DNA from: Candidatus Uhrbacteria bacterium
GTDB lineage: Bacteria; Patescibacteriota; Patescibacteriia; SG8-24
Direction: 5' to 3'
Assembly: GCA_016205965.1 (NCBI GenBank)
Contig: JACQSM010000003.1
Coordinates: 1 to 5,398, forward strand
Length of the DNA stretch: 5,398 nt
Below the pieces are notes generated by a model. That model saw nothing but the letters and a program-made list of their open reading frames with translations, was not told where the DNA came from and ran no database searches. Shown here in pieces: positions 1-5,398 of the stretch. Every line of letters begins with the position of its first letter. The first letter of the stretch is position 1. A program made the translations under genes and the position numbers.

Positions 1-41
1 CGCTTTTGCCTTTCAATTATTTTAAGCAATTCTGTATTCAT
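1..41 (-). CDS. Probable N-terminus of the next gene, cut by window edge
   Basis: An ATG at 41-39 on the minus strand opens MNTELLKIIERQK and stays open to base 1 (13 full codons). The same frame has TGA six codons upstream of the ATG, so the coding region must start here or at the TTG three codons earlier. The peptide looks like the start of an amphipathic helix and has no signal-peptide character. No Shine-Dalgarno sequence is visible in the leader (CAATTTTTGGTTATT). A plausible promoter lies just upstream. Too little is visible to name a product; whether it is a gene at all is a moderate inference. Confidence 0.4.
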   Translation of the reverse strand, partial: MNTELLKIIERQK

Positions 42-71
42 AATAACCAAAAATTGAATATTTCAGTTATT

Positions 72-100
72 ATGATAACATAAAGTAACGAAAAAGGCAA
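72..100 (-). promoter_or_regulatory. Sigma70-like promoter for the downstream gene
   Basis: Reading the minus strand, TTGCCT (100 to 95) is followed after exactly 17 bases by TATCAT (77 to 72). These match the -35 consensus at 4 of 6 and the -10 at 5 of 6 positions. Transcription would start near base 65, leaving a leader of about 25 bases before the ATG at 41-39. AT-rich DNA yields such matches by chance, but the ideal spacing and the position between a terminator and an in-frame start favour it being real. Confidence 0.45.
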
Positions 101-214
101 CCAATGTACTGAATTTCCAGGCGATTCTAGCGAAAATAGTTGCATTTAATGCTGGAATTCTATCCTGGATTTAGCTAAATTAGCTTATTTATTGAATTCC
201 CGGCGTTTTTAGCT

Positions 215-243
215 AAAAATAGGCTGACTATGCAGCCTATTTT
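215..243 (-). terminator. Intrinsic terminator of the giant surface-protein gene
   Basis: On the minus strand a perfect 11-bp stem is formed by AAAATAGGCTG (243 to 233) and CAGCCTATTTT (226 to 216), with a 6-base loop CATAGT. The T-run extends to ATTTTT by base 215. It begins 19 bases after the TAA stop, which is the expected place and form for rho-independent termination. The symmetric A- and T-tracts mean it could also work weakly for transcription from the other strand. A second palindrome, TTTTTAGCTAAAAA (206-219), overlaps the T-run. Confidence 0.8.
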
Positions 244-262
244 AGGAACGTCCCCGCCTTGT

Positions 263-3200
263 TTATATGGTCTCTGGCAGTGTTGTCGGCTCCTGGCCTT
301 CATCTGGCGGGTTGGGCAGACTTTCTGCCGGCGACGGTTCAGGTGGTTGTTCAGTGGTCGGTTGTGGCGGCGTTATCGCTTCCGAAGGCGTCTCGGGTGG
401 TTGATCAAGGGTCGGTTGGGGCGTCGGCGGCTGTTCCGGCGGCGGCTCGGGGGCAGGAGCCGGTTGCGTCGGAGGAGAGTTATCAATGACGTTGACGATC
501 CAATAGGTAAGCGGTACGTCTTGCGGAGCCGCAGCCGCGATCTTCAGCGTGAACGAGCCGTCGACAGTCTCGTCGATCCACCAGGCTGCGCCCGGGTTCT
601 TTTTGAAGACGATCATAACCTGCGATGAGGCCGTGATGGCCGGGTTGTCGACTTTTACCGTATCGGCGCCGGCCGTGATTAGCGCATTGGCGATGATCTT
701 GCTCTCCTGACCGATCTCTATTTCGACGGACTTGGTTCGGATCTTGTCGGCGACGATCTCTTTGACCGCCAGCTTGCCGTTCTCATCAATGCTCCAGCTT
801 CCATTCGCGCTGGTGATGGAACGGATGTTGAGCGCGGCATGCCCGCCCAGATCAAGATCACCGGTAAGAGATGCGGCATCGGAAAGTCCGCTCGAGGCGT
901 TGCCGCTCTGGATGCTCGCCCCATTCCACCAACCAGTGTTGATGAAAACCATGATCTTGCCGGGCTCGCTAGCATCGAAGGCGTTCAAGGCGAATCCGAT
1001 GATCATGCCGTTTTGCGTCGCCTTCATGCCGGCGCCCGGAGTCGAGCTCGAAGTGATGGGGTCGCCGATCTTGATCGGGCCGTTTTCTGTCGTAACTTTC
1101 ACGAGGACGCGGCCGTTCAAGGCGATCGGCATCGGATGGTCTTGCTCGTTGATGTTGTAGCCGGCGCTGGTGAAATCGCCGTAGTTGTTTGAGACGACGC
1201 CGATAAGGGTAGGTTGATAAGCAGCCGTGCTCTTCACGAGCTGCGGCACTTTGTCGCCATCCTTGGTGGTCACGAGGGTCTCCGAGGCGACCATGATGTC
1301 GCCGTAGTCGGCGTCTTGAACGACCGGGTATTGCTCGGCGTAGTCGGCATTCGCGGCCGTGGCGCAGTCGGAGATCATCGCCGAGAAGTCGGCGCCGGCG
1401 TCTCCGGTACCTCCGGTCGAGGCGCACAGCGCCTTGTCATTCGTGGAGTCTGCATCGACGAGAATAGTGAGATTATCATCCGTCATGAGGCTGTTAGCGG
1501 CCACGCGATACAGGTTGGTGTCAGCCGAAGAGCCGAAGAAGATGCCGCCCGGAGCCGTCGTCGGATCCGAAGTCGAGGCGACCCACAAGGTCTTCGCGGT
1601 GGCCGTGCCGATTTGGACGCCATTGTCCCAGCCGGAGCCGATATTCAGGGCGGTTTCGGCGCCGGCGCCGCCGGTGATGGTGTCGATATTAACTCCGTTC
1701 AACGTACCGGCGCCGACTCCGGACATAAGCATGCTGATCCCATTCACGGTGCCAGCGGTCGTGATGGAGCCGTTCAGAATCTGCAGGCCGTTTGCCGTGA
1801 CGCTTCCGCCGGCGCTTTGCGTGATATTGGGTATGGAGAGAGAGGCGGCGCTCCAATTGATCGAACCGGCTGTGCCGTTGGTCACGGTACCGTTTCCGGC
1901 CACGTAGAGACCCACGGGAGCGATGGAATTTGAGGTAGTGTTGAACGTCGGCATCGACAGCTGGACGCCGATCGCGCCTTGCCCGGCAGCCGGCTCCGTC
2001 AGATTGGTCGCCAGATCAACGACAACGCCGCGGATTATGCCGGTCGCGGTCGTCGCGCCGCCGTACGCCAGGTTGACGATATTTCCAGAGACGTTCCTGG
2101 TATCGAGGCTGATGAGCGAACTCGAGGTGACGCTGGTGCCGGTGAGCGTGAAGGCATTGGAGTTGGCCGAGGGGGTCGAAGAGATGAGGCCGGTCGAGGT
2201 CACGCGGAAGAGATCGCCGGAGCCGACGGTGAGCAGGGCGGCGGGGTCGGCGTCGCCGATGCCGACGTTGCCGTCCTTGGTGATTCTCATCCTTTCATTG
2301 GCGTCAAGCGCTCCACCAGTGCCGAAGGCGATGTAGCTGTCCGCGCCGGTCGCGGAGGTGTAGATGCCGAGGGCGCCGGCGCCGAAATGGGTCACTTCGA
2401 CCGAACCGGCTGGCAGACCCAGGTTGCCGGTGGCCGTGCTGCCGCGCTGCAGCATTTCGAATCCTTGCGATTCGGTTTCGGCAAACAATTCTACGTCGCC
2501 GCCGCCGGCCGCTGACTGTGCACGCGCGATCACGGAGTGCCCGTTCACGTCCAGTTTGTAACCGGTTTTTGGAGCCGCCGTCCCGATGCCGACATCACCG
2601 CCCAGGAATGCAGCAGCATAGTTGTTAGTCGCTCCGGTCTGCGCATTCACCGTCAAACCGTATGAATTGGTGGCGGTAGAAACTGCTCCGGCCTGGATCA
2701 GAAGACCGTGCGTATTGGTGATGGTCGCATTCGTGCTCTTGATCGGGGCTCCGGCGATACCCACGGTAGCGGCGTCGGTGATCGTGCTCGCTCCCACGAA
2801 AGAATAGGTCGGTTGGGTGATCAAGACCTCCCTTTGCGTCGCCAGGGCGCCGGTCGCCCATTGTCTGCCGGCCGTCGTGACCGTCAAAGAAGGGATTTCT
2901 GTGGAGAGCGTCTGGTTGGTATTCACGGCTCCGGTATAGACGACGCCTTTGAGCGCGCCCGTAGCGGTCGATGTTTGGGTTATCGCAAGATTACCTGTCG
3001 GACTCGTCGTCCCGATCCCGACGTTGCCATTGCCAGCAATCGTCATGCGACGGAAATCGGCGGTCGCACAGTTACCGTCCGGATTGCAGACATCCCCTCC
3101 CGTATAAAAATATATGGGAGAAGCTCCGATAGTACCGATAAGCATTGCGGAAGCGCTTGAAGCGGCATCAAACGAAACCGTGTCGTTGCGCGGCGTGAAT

Positions 3201-5398
3201 CCGTATGTTGACGGTACGCCTTGTAAGTACCCCTCAACTCCCGGACCAGTGACCGTAAAGAGTGCGCGATCTCCGCCGGACGTTCCCGTGGTTTCAAATT
3301 TCATCTGCGCCGAGCCGGAACCGGCGCCAAGAACGGCATGCAAGGTGGCTCCCGGAGCCGCCGTCCCGATACCAATTCGATTATTCGTGGCATCAATCGA
3401 CAAAGTATCTGAATCAAAATTTAAGGCATCAATGCCCCCGCCGAGGGTCCAGGTCGTATCCGCCGGGGAATTAAGGTTGCCGGTCGAGGACACCTGGAAG
3501 TCATCGCCGTCACCCACAGTGAAGAGCGCGGCGGGCGAAGTATCGCCGATGCCGACGTTGCCGTTGCCGAGAACCGTAAACCGAACTGCCCGGGTACTGC
3601 CGTCATAGGTGGCGACGGAAAAGTTTTTGATGGAAGCGGTGGTATAGGCGGGAAGAATGATGATGTCGTCATTTTGATTATAGATGGCCTGTTTCCCCTG
3701 CACGAGTGCATCACTGTATGTATCACTAAAGGAAGCCATGTCGATTTCTCCGGAATTACTGTGGGCATACATCGAGGTATAGACGCTCGTTCCGGCCGTA
3801 GTATTTGAAACACCGACCCAAAACGCACCGTCTCCGCTTCCGACTGCGCTGATAAGGTTGGAGTTGAGCGTAGTCCCGACGACAGACAGGGGAGCCGCAG
3901 GGGTTGTCGTCCCGATCCCAACATTGCCATTGCCAAGCGCGGTCATGAAGGTGCCGGCGGAGTCGCCGAACTGGAAGAGTTCATCGGTTGCGCCGAGGTC
4001 GGTGGAGGTGACGATGTTGAAGGCCGCGTCGGTCGTGCCGCCGGAGGGTCGGGCGGAGGTGAGATTGATCTGTCCCCCGGTTGCAGTGCCATTGTTCGTA
4101 GTCACGAGATTAAGCGCGGCGGCTCCGGTCGCGCCGGTGAATCCAAGAGTGGCAAGGACGTCATTCGTTCCTCCGCCGGCAGTCGTGGTGGTGGAATAGA
4201 TGTTGAGCGAAGCGGGACCGAGGTAGATGTCGCGCCAACGGAGGGCGGCGGAACCGAGGTCGTAGGTATTATCAAGCTCTGGCGCAATTGCACCGTCGAC
4301 CTGGAGCTTGAAGTCAGGCGTCGTCGTCCCGATGCCGACGAAACCCGATCCGAGCATCGTCATTCCGGCCGCGTCGTCGTTGTTCGCCACCTGGAAGACA
4401 GTTTCCAGTGCGCCGAGGTCTTGGACGTTTGTGGTGTTCTTTTTGGCGCCGATGATCTTCACCGCCGGGGTGGTGTCGGTGGGATCGGTGGAACCGATGT
4501 AGCCGTATATGTTGAGAGCGGAAGCATTGGTGTCGGAGAAGGCTTCGAGCTTCAAGCCGCCGGTTGTGGTGGAGATGGGACGCAACACGGTTACGATATC
4601 AGTTTCGGCGAGTGCAGTGAGGCCGTGAGCAACGGTATCGGCGGACAAGGCAAAAGACGGGTTTGAGTTTTCAGAGACTTCCAGGAGATAGTCAGGAGAG
4701 GTGTCGCGAACACCGACATTGCCGCCGGCTTGAAGGGTTAGTCTGGCCGAAGCGCCAAATCCAAAATCCTTTTCCTGAAACGTGAGATTGTCTGAAGAGC
4801 CGAGAACCACCATGTTCCATGTCTTATCGCCGGTGAAGCCATCGCCCGTGTATTGCCTTAAGACAATGCCCGCATCCCAAACCGTACCTCCCGCTTCGAT
4901 GGTTAAGTACCCGCTTGTGCCTGGAGTGTAGATTGATAATTGACCGAAGGTGCTTAACGAATCACTCGTCGGGCTGGCAGCGATATGGAGCGGCGCTCGG
5001 GGGGCGGTAGCGCTGATGCCCGCATATCCGAGATCGCTCACTACAAACCTGAGCGCATTCGAACTGTCACGCATTGAGGTGACGGCATAGAGAGCATCGG
5101 GCGAGGTATCGTTCGCGTTATTGGAGAAGGCGGTGTCCACGGTGAGCGAGGTATTGGAGGCGATGGCGGTAACGGTACGTGTTTCGCCCGAGACGGTGAT
5201 TCTGTCACCCACAACTAGTTCGGTGGTAAAGAGGGTGCCGACGCCGGTCACGCTCGTGGAAGCTATCGGGTCAATAGAGCCGGTGAGAACAGCCGTGGCT
5301 TTTCCGGTTGTACGGAGATTGCCAGAAAGATCGAGCCGCGCGACCGGCGAAGCAGTGCCGATGCCGACGTTGCCGGTTGTCGCTGCAATGTTCAAGGC
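263..5398 (-). CDS. Giant modular GNVGIGT-repeat surface/tail-fibre-like protein, 5' end cut by window
   Basis: The frame is open from the window edge to TAA at 263-265, 1,711 codons. Residues are numbered here from the Leu codon at 5393-5395, so residue n begins at base 5398-3n. That TTG is not a convincing start: it lies inside the module opening ALNIAATTGNVGIGTASP and an Ala codon precedes it, so the true N-terminus and any signal peptide lie outside the window. Visible order: ten GNVGIG-type motifs (8-1051), a short beta-rich insert with GVGTLFTTELVVGD (51-64), a DNTYDLGS...RWRDIY motif (375-391), a Thr/Ser/Asn-rich module without motifs (about 1075-1330), an ADYAE domain (1350-1491), a terminal beta domain (1563-1637) and an acidic Pro-rich tail (1641-1710). 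No membrane segment or enzyme active site is visible. The family resembles Patescibacterial giant surface proteins and phage tail fibres. An extracellular, probably trimeric fibre or adhesin is inferred; ligand unknown. Reading frame near certain, role moderate. Confidence 0.93.
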   Translation of the reverse strand, partial: ALNIAATTGNVGIGTASPVARLDLSGNLRTTGKATAVLTGSIDPIASTSVTGVGTLFTTELVVGDRITVSGETRTVTAIASNTSLTVDTAFSNNANDTSPDALYAVTSMRDSSNALRFVVSDLGYAGISATAPRAPLHIAASPTSDSLSTFGQLSIYTPGTSGYLTIEAGGTVWDAGIVLRQYTGDGFTGDKTWNMVVLGSSDNLTFQEKDFGFGASARLTLQAGGNVGVRDTSPDYLLEVSENSNPSFALSADTVAHGLTALAETDIVTVLRPISTTTGGLKLEAFSDTNASALNIYGYIGSTDPTDTTPAVKIIGAKKNTTNVQDLGALETVFQVANNDDAAGMTMLGSGFVGIGTTTPDFKLQVDGAIAPELDNTYDLGSAALRWRDIYLGPASLNIYSTTTTAGGGTNDVLATLGFTGATGAAALNLVTTNNGTATGGQINLTSARPSGGTTDAAFNIVTSTDLGATDELFQFGDSAGTFMTALGNGNVGIGTTTPAAPLSVVGTTLNSNLISAVGSGDGAFWVGVSNTTAGTSVYTSMYAHSNSGEIDMASFSDTYSDALVQGKQAIYNQNDDIIILPAYTTASIKNFSVATYDGSTRAVRFTVLGNGNVGIGDTSPAALFTVGDGDDFQVSSTGNLNSPADTTWTLGGGIDALNFDSDTLSIDATNNRIGIGTAAPGATLHAVLGAGSGSAQMKFETTGTSGGDRALFTVTGPGVEGYLQGVPSTYGFTPRNDTVSFDAASSASAMLIGTIGASPIYFYTGGDVCNPDGNCATADFRRMTIAGNGNVGIGTTSPTGNLAITQTSTATGALKGVVYTGAVNTNQTLSTEIPSLTVTTAGRQWATGALATQREVLITQPTYSFVGASTITDAATVGIAGAPIKSTNATITNTHGLLIQAGAVSTATNSYGLTVNAQTGATNNYAAAFLGGDVGIGTAAPKTGYKLDVNGHSVIARAQSAAGGGDVELFAETESQGFEMLQRGSTATGNLGLPAGSVEVTHFGAGALGIYTSATGADSYIAFGTGGALDANERMRITKDGNVGIGDADPAALLTVGSGDLFRVTSTGLISSTPSANSNAFTLTGTSVTSSSLISLDTRNVSGNIVNLAYGGATTATGIIRGVVVDLATNLTEPAAGQGAIGVQLSMPTFNTTSNSIAPVGLYVAGNGTVTNGTAGSINWSAASLSIPNITQSAGGSVTANGLQILNGSITTAGTVNGISMLMSGVGAGTLNGVNIDTITGGAGAETALNIGSGWDNGVQIGTATAKTLWVASTSDPTTAPGGIFFGSSADTNLYRVAANSLMTDDNLTILVDADSTNDKALCASTGGTGDAGADFSAMISDCATAANADYAEQYPVVQDADYGDIMVASETLVTTKDGDKVPQLVKSTAAYQPTLIGVVSNNYGDFTSAGYNINEQDHPMPIALNGRVLVKVTTENGPIKIGDPITSSSTPGAGMKATQNGMIIGFALNAFDASEPGKIMVFINTGWWNGASIQSGNASSGLSDAASLTGDLDLGGHAALNIRSITSANGSWSIDENGKLAVKEIVADKIRTKSVEIEIGQESKIIANALITAGADTVKVDNPAITASSQVMIVFKKNPGAAWWIDETVDGSFTLKIAAAAPQDVPLTYWIVNVIDNSPPTQPAPAPEPPPEQPPTPQPTLDQPPETPSEAITPPQPTTEQPPEPSPAESLPNPPDEGQEPTTLPETI
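266..475 (-). repeat. Acidic proline-rich C-terminal tail with 18-residue repeat (residues 1641-1710)
   Basis: The last 70 residues contain 27 Pro, 10 Glu and 2 Asp with no Lys, Arg or His, giving a net charge near -12. Two consecutive 18-residue units align: DQPPETPSEAITPPQPTT (1664-1681) and EQPPEPSPAESLPNPPDE (1682-1699), with an earlier partial copy EQPPTPQPT (1654-1662). The protein ends TTLPETI. An extended, disordered, polyanionic stalk is expected, possibly spanning or contacting the cell envelope. The LPET string recalls a sortase signal, but no hydrophobic segment or basic tail follows, so covalent anchoring by sortase is not supported. Confidence 0.8.
485..709 (-). other. Terminal beta domain with YWIV signature (residues 1563-1637)
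   Basis: This stretch contains ALITAGADTVKVDNPAITA (1571-1589), SSQVMIVFKKNPGAAWWIDE (1590-1609) and GSFTLKIAAAAPQDVPLTYW (1613-1632), ending IV at 1633-1634. The pattern 'A-x-I-x-A-G-x-x-x-V-x-V', then '(V/I)-x-(V/I)-x-F', then W, then 'G-x-F-T-(V/L)-x-(L/I)...YWIV' matches a small beta-sandwich-like terminal domain common near the C-terminus of Patescibacterial surface proteins. Aromatics W1605, W1606, Y1631 and W1632 may form its core or a binding face. Function is unknown; it precedes the proline-rich tail directly. Confidence 0.55.
710..799 (-). other. WSIDENGKL connector segment (residues 1533-1562)
   Basis: The segment reads WSIDENGKLAVKEIVADKI and then RTKSVEIEIG. It is the longest charged, helix-compatible stretch in the protein, with alternating Lys/Glu/Asp and Val/Ile, in contrast to the Gly/Thr/Ser-rich remainder. 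A WS-(V/I)-DENGKL start followed by a K-E-(V/I)-x-A-x-K-(I/V) run is familiar just before the end of large Patescibacterial fibre proteins. A short trimerising coiled coil linking the ADYAE domain to the terminal beta domain is a reasonable inference but is not proven by heptads here. Confidence 0.5.
923..1348 (-). other. ADYAE-type C-terminal domain (residues 1350-1491)
   Basis: The domain opens with ADYAEQYP and continues with YGDIMVAS (1364-1371), LIGVVSNN (1397-1404), IALNGRVLVKV (1424-1434), GPIKIGDPITSSSTPG (1439-1454), MKATQNGMIIGFAL (1457-1470) and IMVFINTGWW (1481-1490). This order (ADYAE, G-D, IGVVS, (A)-x-x-G-R-V-x-V-K-V, GD-x-I-T-S-S, GxA, (V/I)-x-x-N-x-G-W) recurs at the C-terminal side of giant Patescibacterial repeat proteins. 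The ADYAE...GVVS part also resembles the Peptidase_G2 auto-cleaving domain of Bacillus phage neck appendages. I infer a C-terminal assembly or chaperone-like beta domain; whether it cleaves itself cannot be told from sequence alone. Confidence 0.6.
3533..3562 (-). repeat. First copy of a near-duplicate module (GNVGIGDTSP, residues 612-643 region)
   Basis: Residues 612-643 open GNVGIGDTSPAALFTVGDGD and continue DFQVSSTGNLNS. They match residues 1042-1073, which open GNVGIGDADPAALLTVGSGD, at 22 of 32 positions without gaps. The coordinates given cover the motif core of the first copy; the second core lies at 2243-2272. Both have Asp in place of Thr after GNVGIG, unlike the other copies. This suggests duplication within the gene, or import of the same module twice. 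Confidence 0.7.
4223..4273 (-). other. DNTYDLGS...RWRDIY fibre motif (residues 375-391)
   Basis: Residues 375-391 contain DNTYDLGS followed by ALRWRDIY. The pattern D-N-x-Y-D-L-G-S-x-x-x-R-W-x-(D/N)-(I/V)-Y is typical of phage tail fibres and bacterial fibre proteins, often just ahead of an S74 intramolecular chaperone. Here it sits mid-protein after the fourth repeat motif and no S74 chaperone follows, so it probably acts only as a structural joint. The motif itself is clear; its role is inferred. Confidence 0.65.
5084..5257 (-). other. Small beta-rich insert domain (residues 47-104)
   Basis: This insert follows the first repeat motif. It reads as alternating short strands and turns: TSVTGVGTLFTTEL, VVGDRITVSGETRTVTAIAS and TSLTVDTAFSN. 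The form 'threshold, level, then time-like Asp/Asn turns' (GTLFTTELVVGD, then TVTAIASNTSLTVDTA) is one I associate with short beta-sandwich inserts in tail-fibre and Patescibacterial repeat proteins, but I cannot name a family. It is not repeated elsewhere in the visible protein. Its function is unknown; a structural or ligand-facing insert is a guess. Confidence 0.5.

Larger units (their letters stand above)
1..262. other. AT-rich intergenic spacer (about 32% GC)
   Basis: Bases 1-240 contain 76 G or C (32%), against 71% in coding bases 2161-2280. The spacer holds the terminator, the minus-strand promoter and the probable beginning of the next gene (1-41). Between them (101-205) I see only palindromes and short repeats: ATTTAGCTAAAT (169-180), TAGCGAAAATAG (128-139) against TAGCTAAAAATAG (210-222), and an inverted pair GGAATTC (154-160) / GAATTCC (194-200). 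No tRNA, riboswitch or CRISPR repeat is evident. Confidence 0.75.
2243..5374 (-). repeat. Array of ten GNVGIGT-x-x-P motifs
   Basis: Copies lie at residues 8-17, 123-132 (diverged, GYAGISATAP), 225-234, 351-360, 490-499, 612-621, 672-681, 790-799, 933-942 and 1042-1051. Start-to-start spacing is 115, 102, 126, 139, 122, 60, 118, 143 and 109 residues. Most copies are preceded by a strand such as MTIAGNG, FTVLGNG or MRITKDG, and followed by P-x-x-x-L-x-(V/I), for example SPDYLLEV and TPDFKLQV. The extended consensus is (M/F/L)-(T/R)-(I/L/V)-x-x-x-G-N-V-G-I-G-(T/D)-x-x-P-x-x-x-L-x-(V/I). This pattern is familiar from phage tail fibres and large Patescibacterial surface proteins, where it probably marks a turn between beta modules of a fibre. 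The 60-residue interval between 612 and 672 is half the usual length and may be a module that lost its variable part. Confidence 0.9.

Noticed and set aside
263..280. Sortase LPxTG anchor at the C-terminus
   Set aside because: The chain ends at LPETI with no following hydrophobic segment or basic tail in any frame, and the terminator follows 19 bases later, so no lost anchor by frameshift is visible.
923..1348. S74 endosialidase-type chaperone at the C-terminus
   Set aside because: The usual S-D-x-R-L-K opening and following helical region are absent; the ADYAE pattern fits a different domain.
1214..1933. Long plus-strand open frames, e.g. 239 codons here and 142-182 codons elsewhere
   Set aside because: They lie antisense to the large gene. 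Its GC-rich third positions remove stop codons from opposite frames, and the translations are Arg/Ala/Gly-rich with no recognisable domain.
2243..5374. CRISPR array or DNA tandem repeat
   Set aside because: The repeats are protein motifs in one reading frame, with synonymous differences and spacing above 170 bases, not 25-40 base direct repeats with short spacers.
5393..5395. TTG as the start codon of the large gene
   Set aside because: It is a Leu codon inside the usual module opening ALNIAATTGNVGIG, the frame continues to the window edge, and no ribosome binding site or signal peptide is present. The gene continues upstream.

Overview
The window is almost entirely one very long open reading frame on the minus strand (263-5398). 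It is cut at its 5' end by the window edge and stops at a TAA at 263-265. The visible 1,711 codons encode a modular, glycine/threonine/serine-rich, beta-strand-rich protein with ten copies of a GNVGIGT-x-x-P motif, spaced mostly 100-143 residues apart. It also carries a tail-fibre-type DNTYDLGS...RWRDIY motif, a C-terminal domain starting ADYAEQY, a small terminal beta domain, and a 70-residue acidic proline-rich tail. From general knowledge of these families, this architecture resembles the giant repeat surface proteins common in Patescibacteria (Candidate Phyla Radiation) genomes, and more distantly phage tail fibres and appendages. The organism is therefore most likely an uncultured Patescibacterium, with a phage or prophage as the alternative. 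No ribosomal, metabolic or phage structural gene is present to settle this.

Layout, read along the minus strand: 5398-2243 holds the ten-motif fibre array; about 2160-1400 holds a Thr/Ser/Gly/Asn-rich linker-like module without the motif; 1348-923 is the ADYAE domain; 799-485 is a helix-prone connector plus terminal beta domain; 475-266 is the Pro/Glu-rich tail. A strong-looking intrinsic terminator (215-243) starts 19 bases after the stop codon.

The remaining 1-262 is a spacer of about 32% GC (76 G+C in bases 1-240), very different from the coding region. It contains the terminator, several TAGCTAAA-type palindromes, a sigma70-like promoter (72-100, minus strand) and the probable first 13 codons of a second minus-strand gene running off the window at base 1. 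The terminator and separate promoter suggest the two genes are transcribed independently.

Codon use is uneven inside the big gene: one 40-codon stretch has G or C at the third position in 38 codons, another in only 21. With near-duplicate modules, this suggests assembly by shuffling or duplication of modules. I see no RNA gene, CRISPR array, insertion sequence or multi-gene system here.
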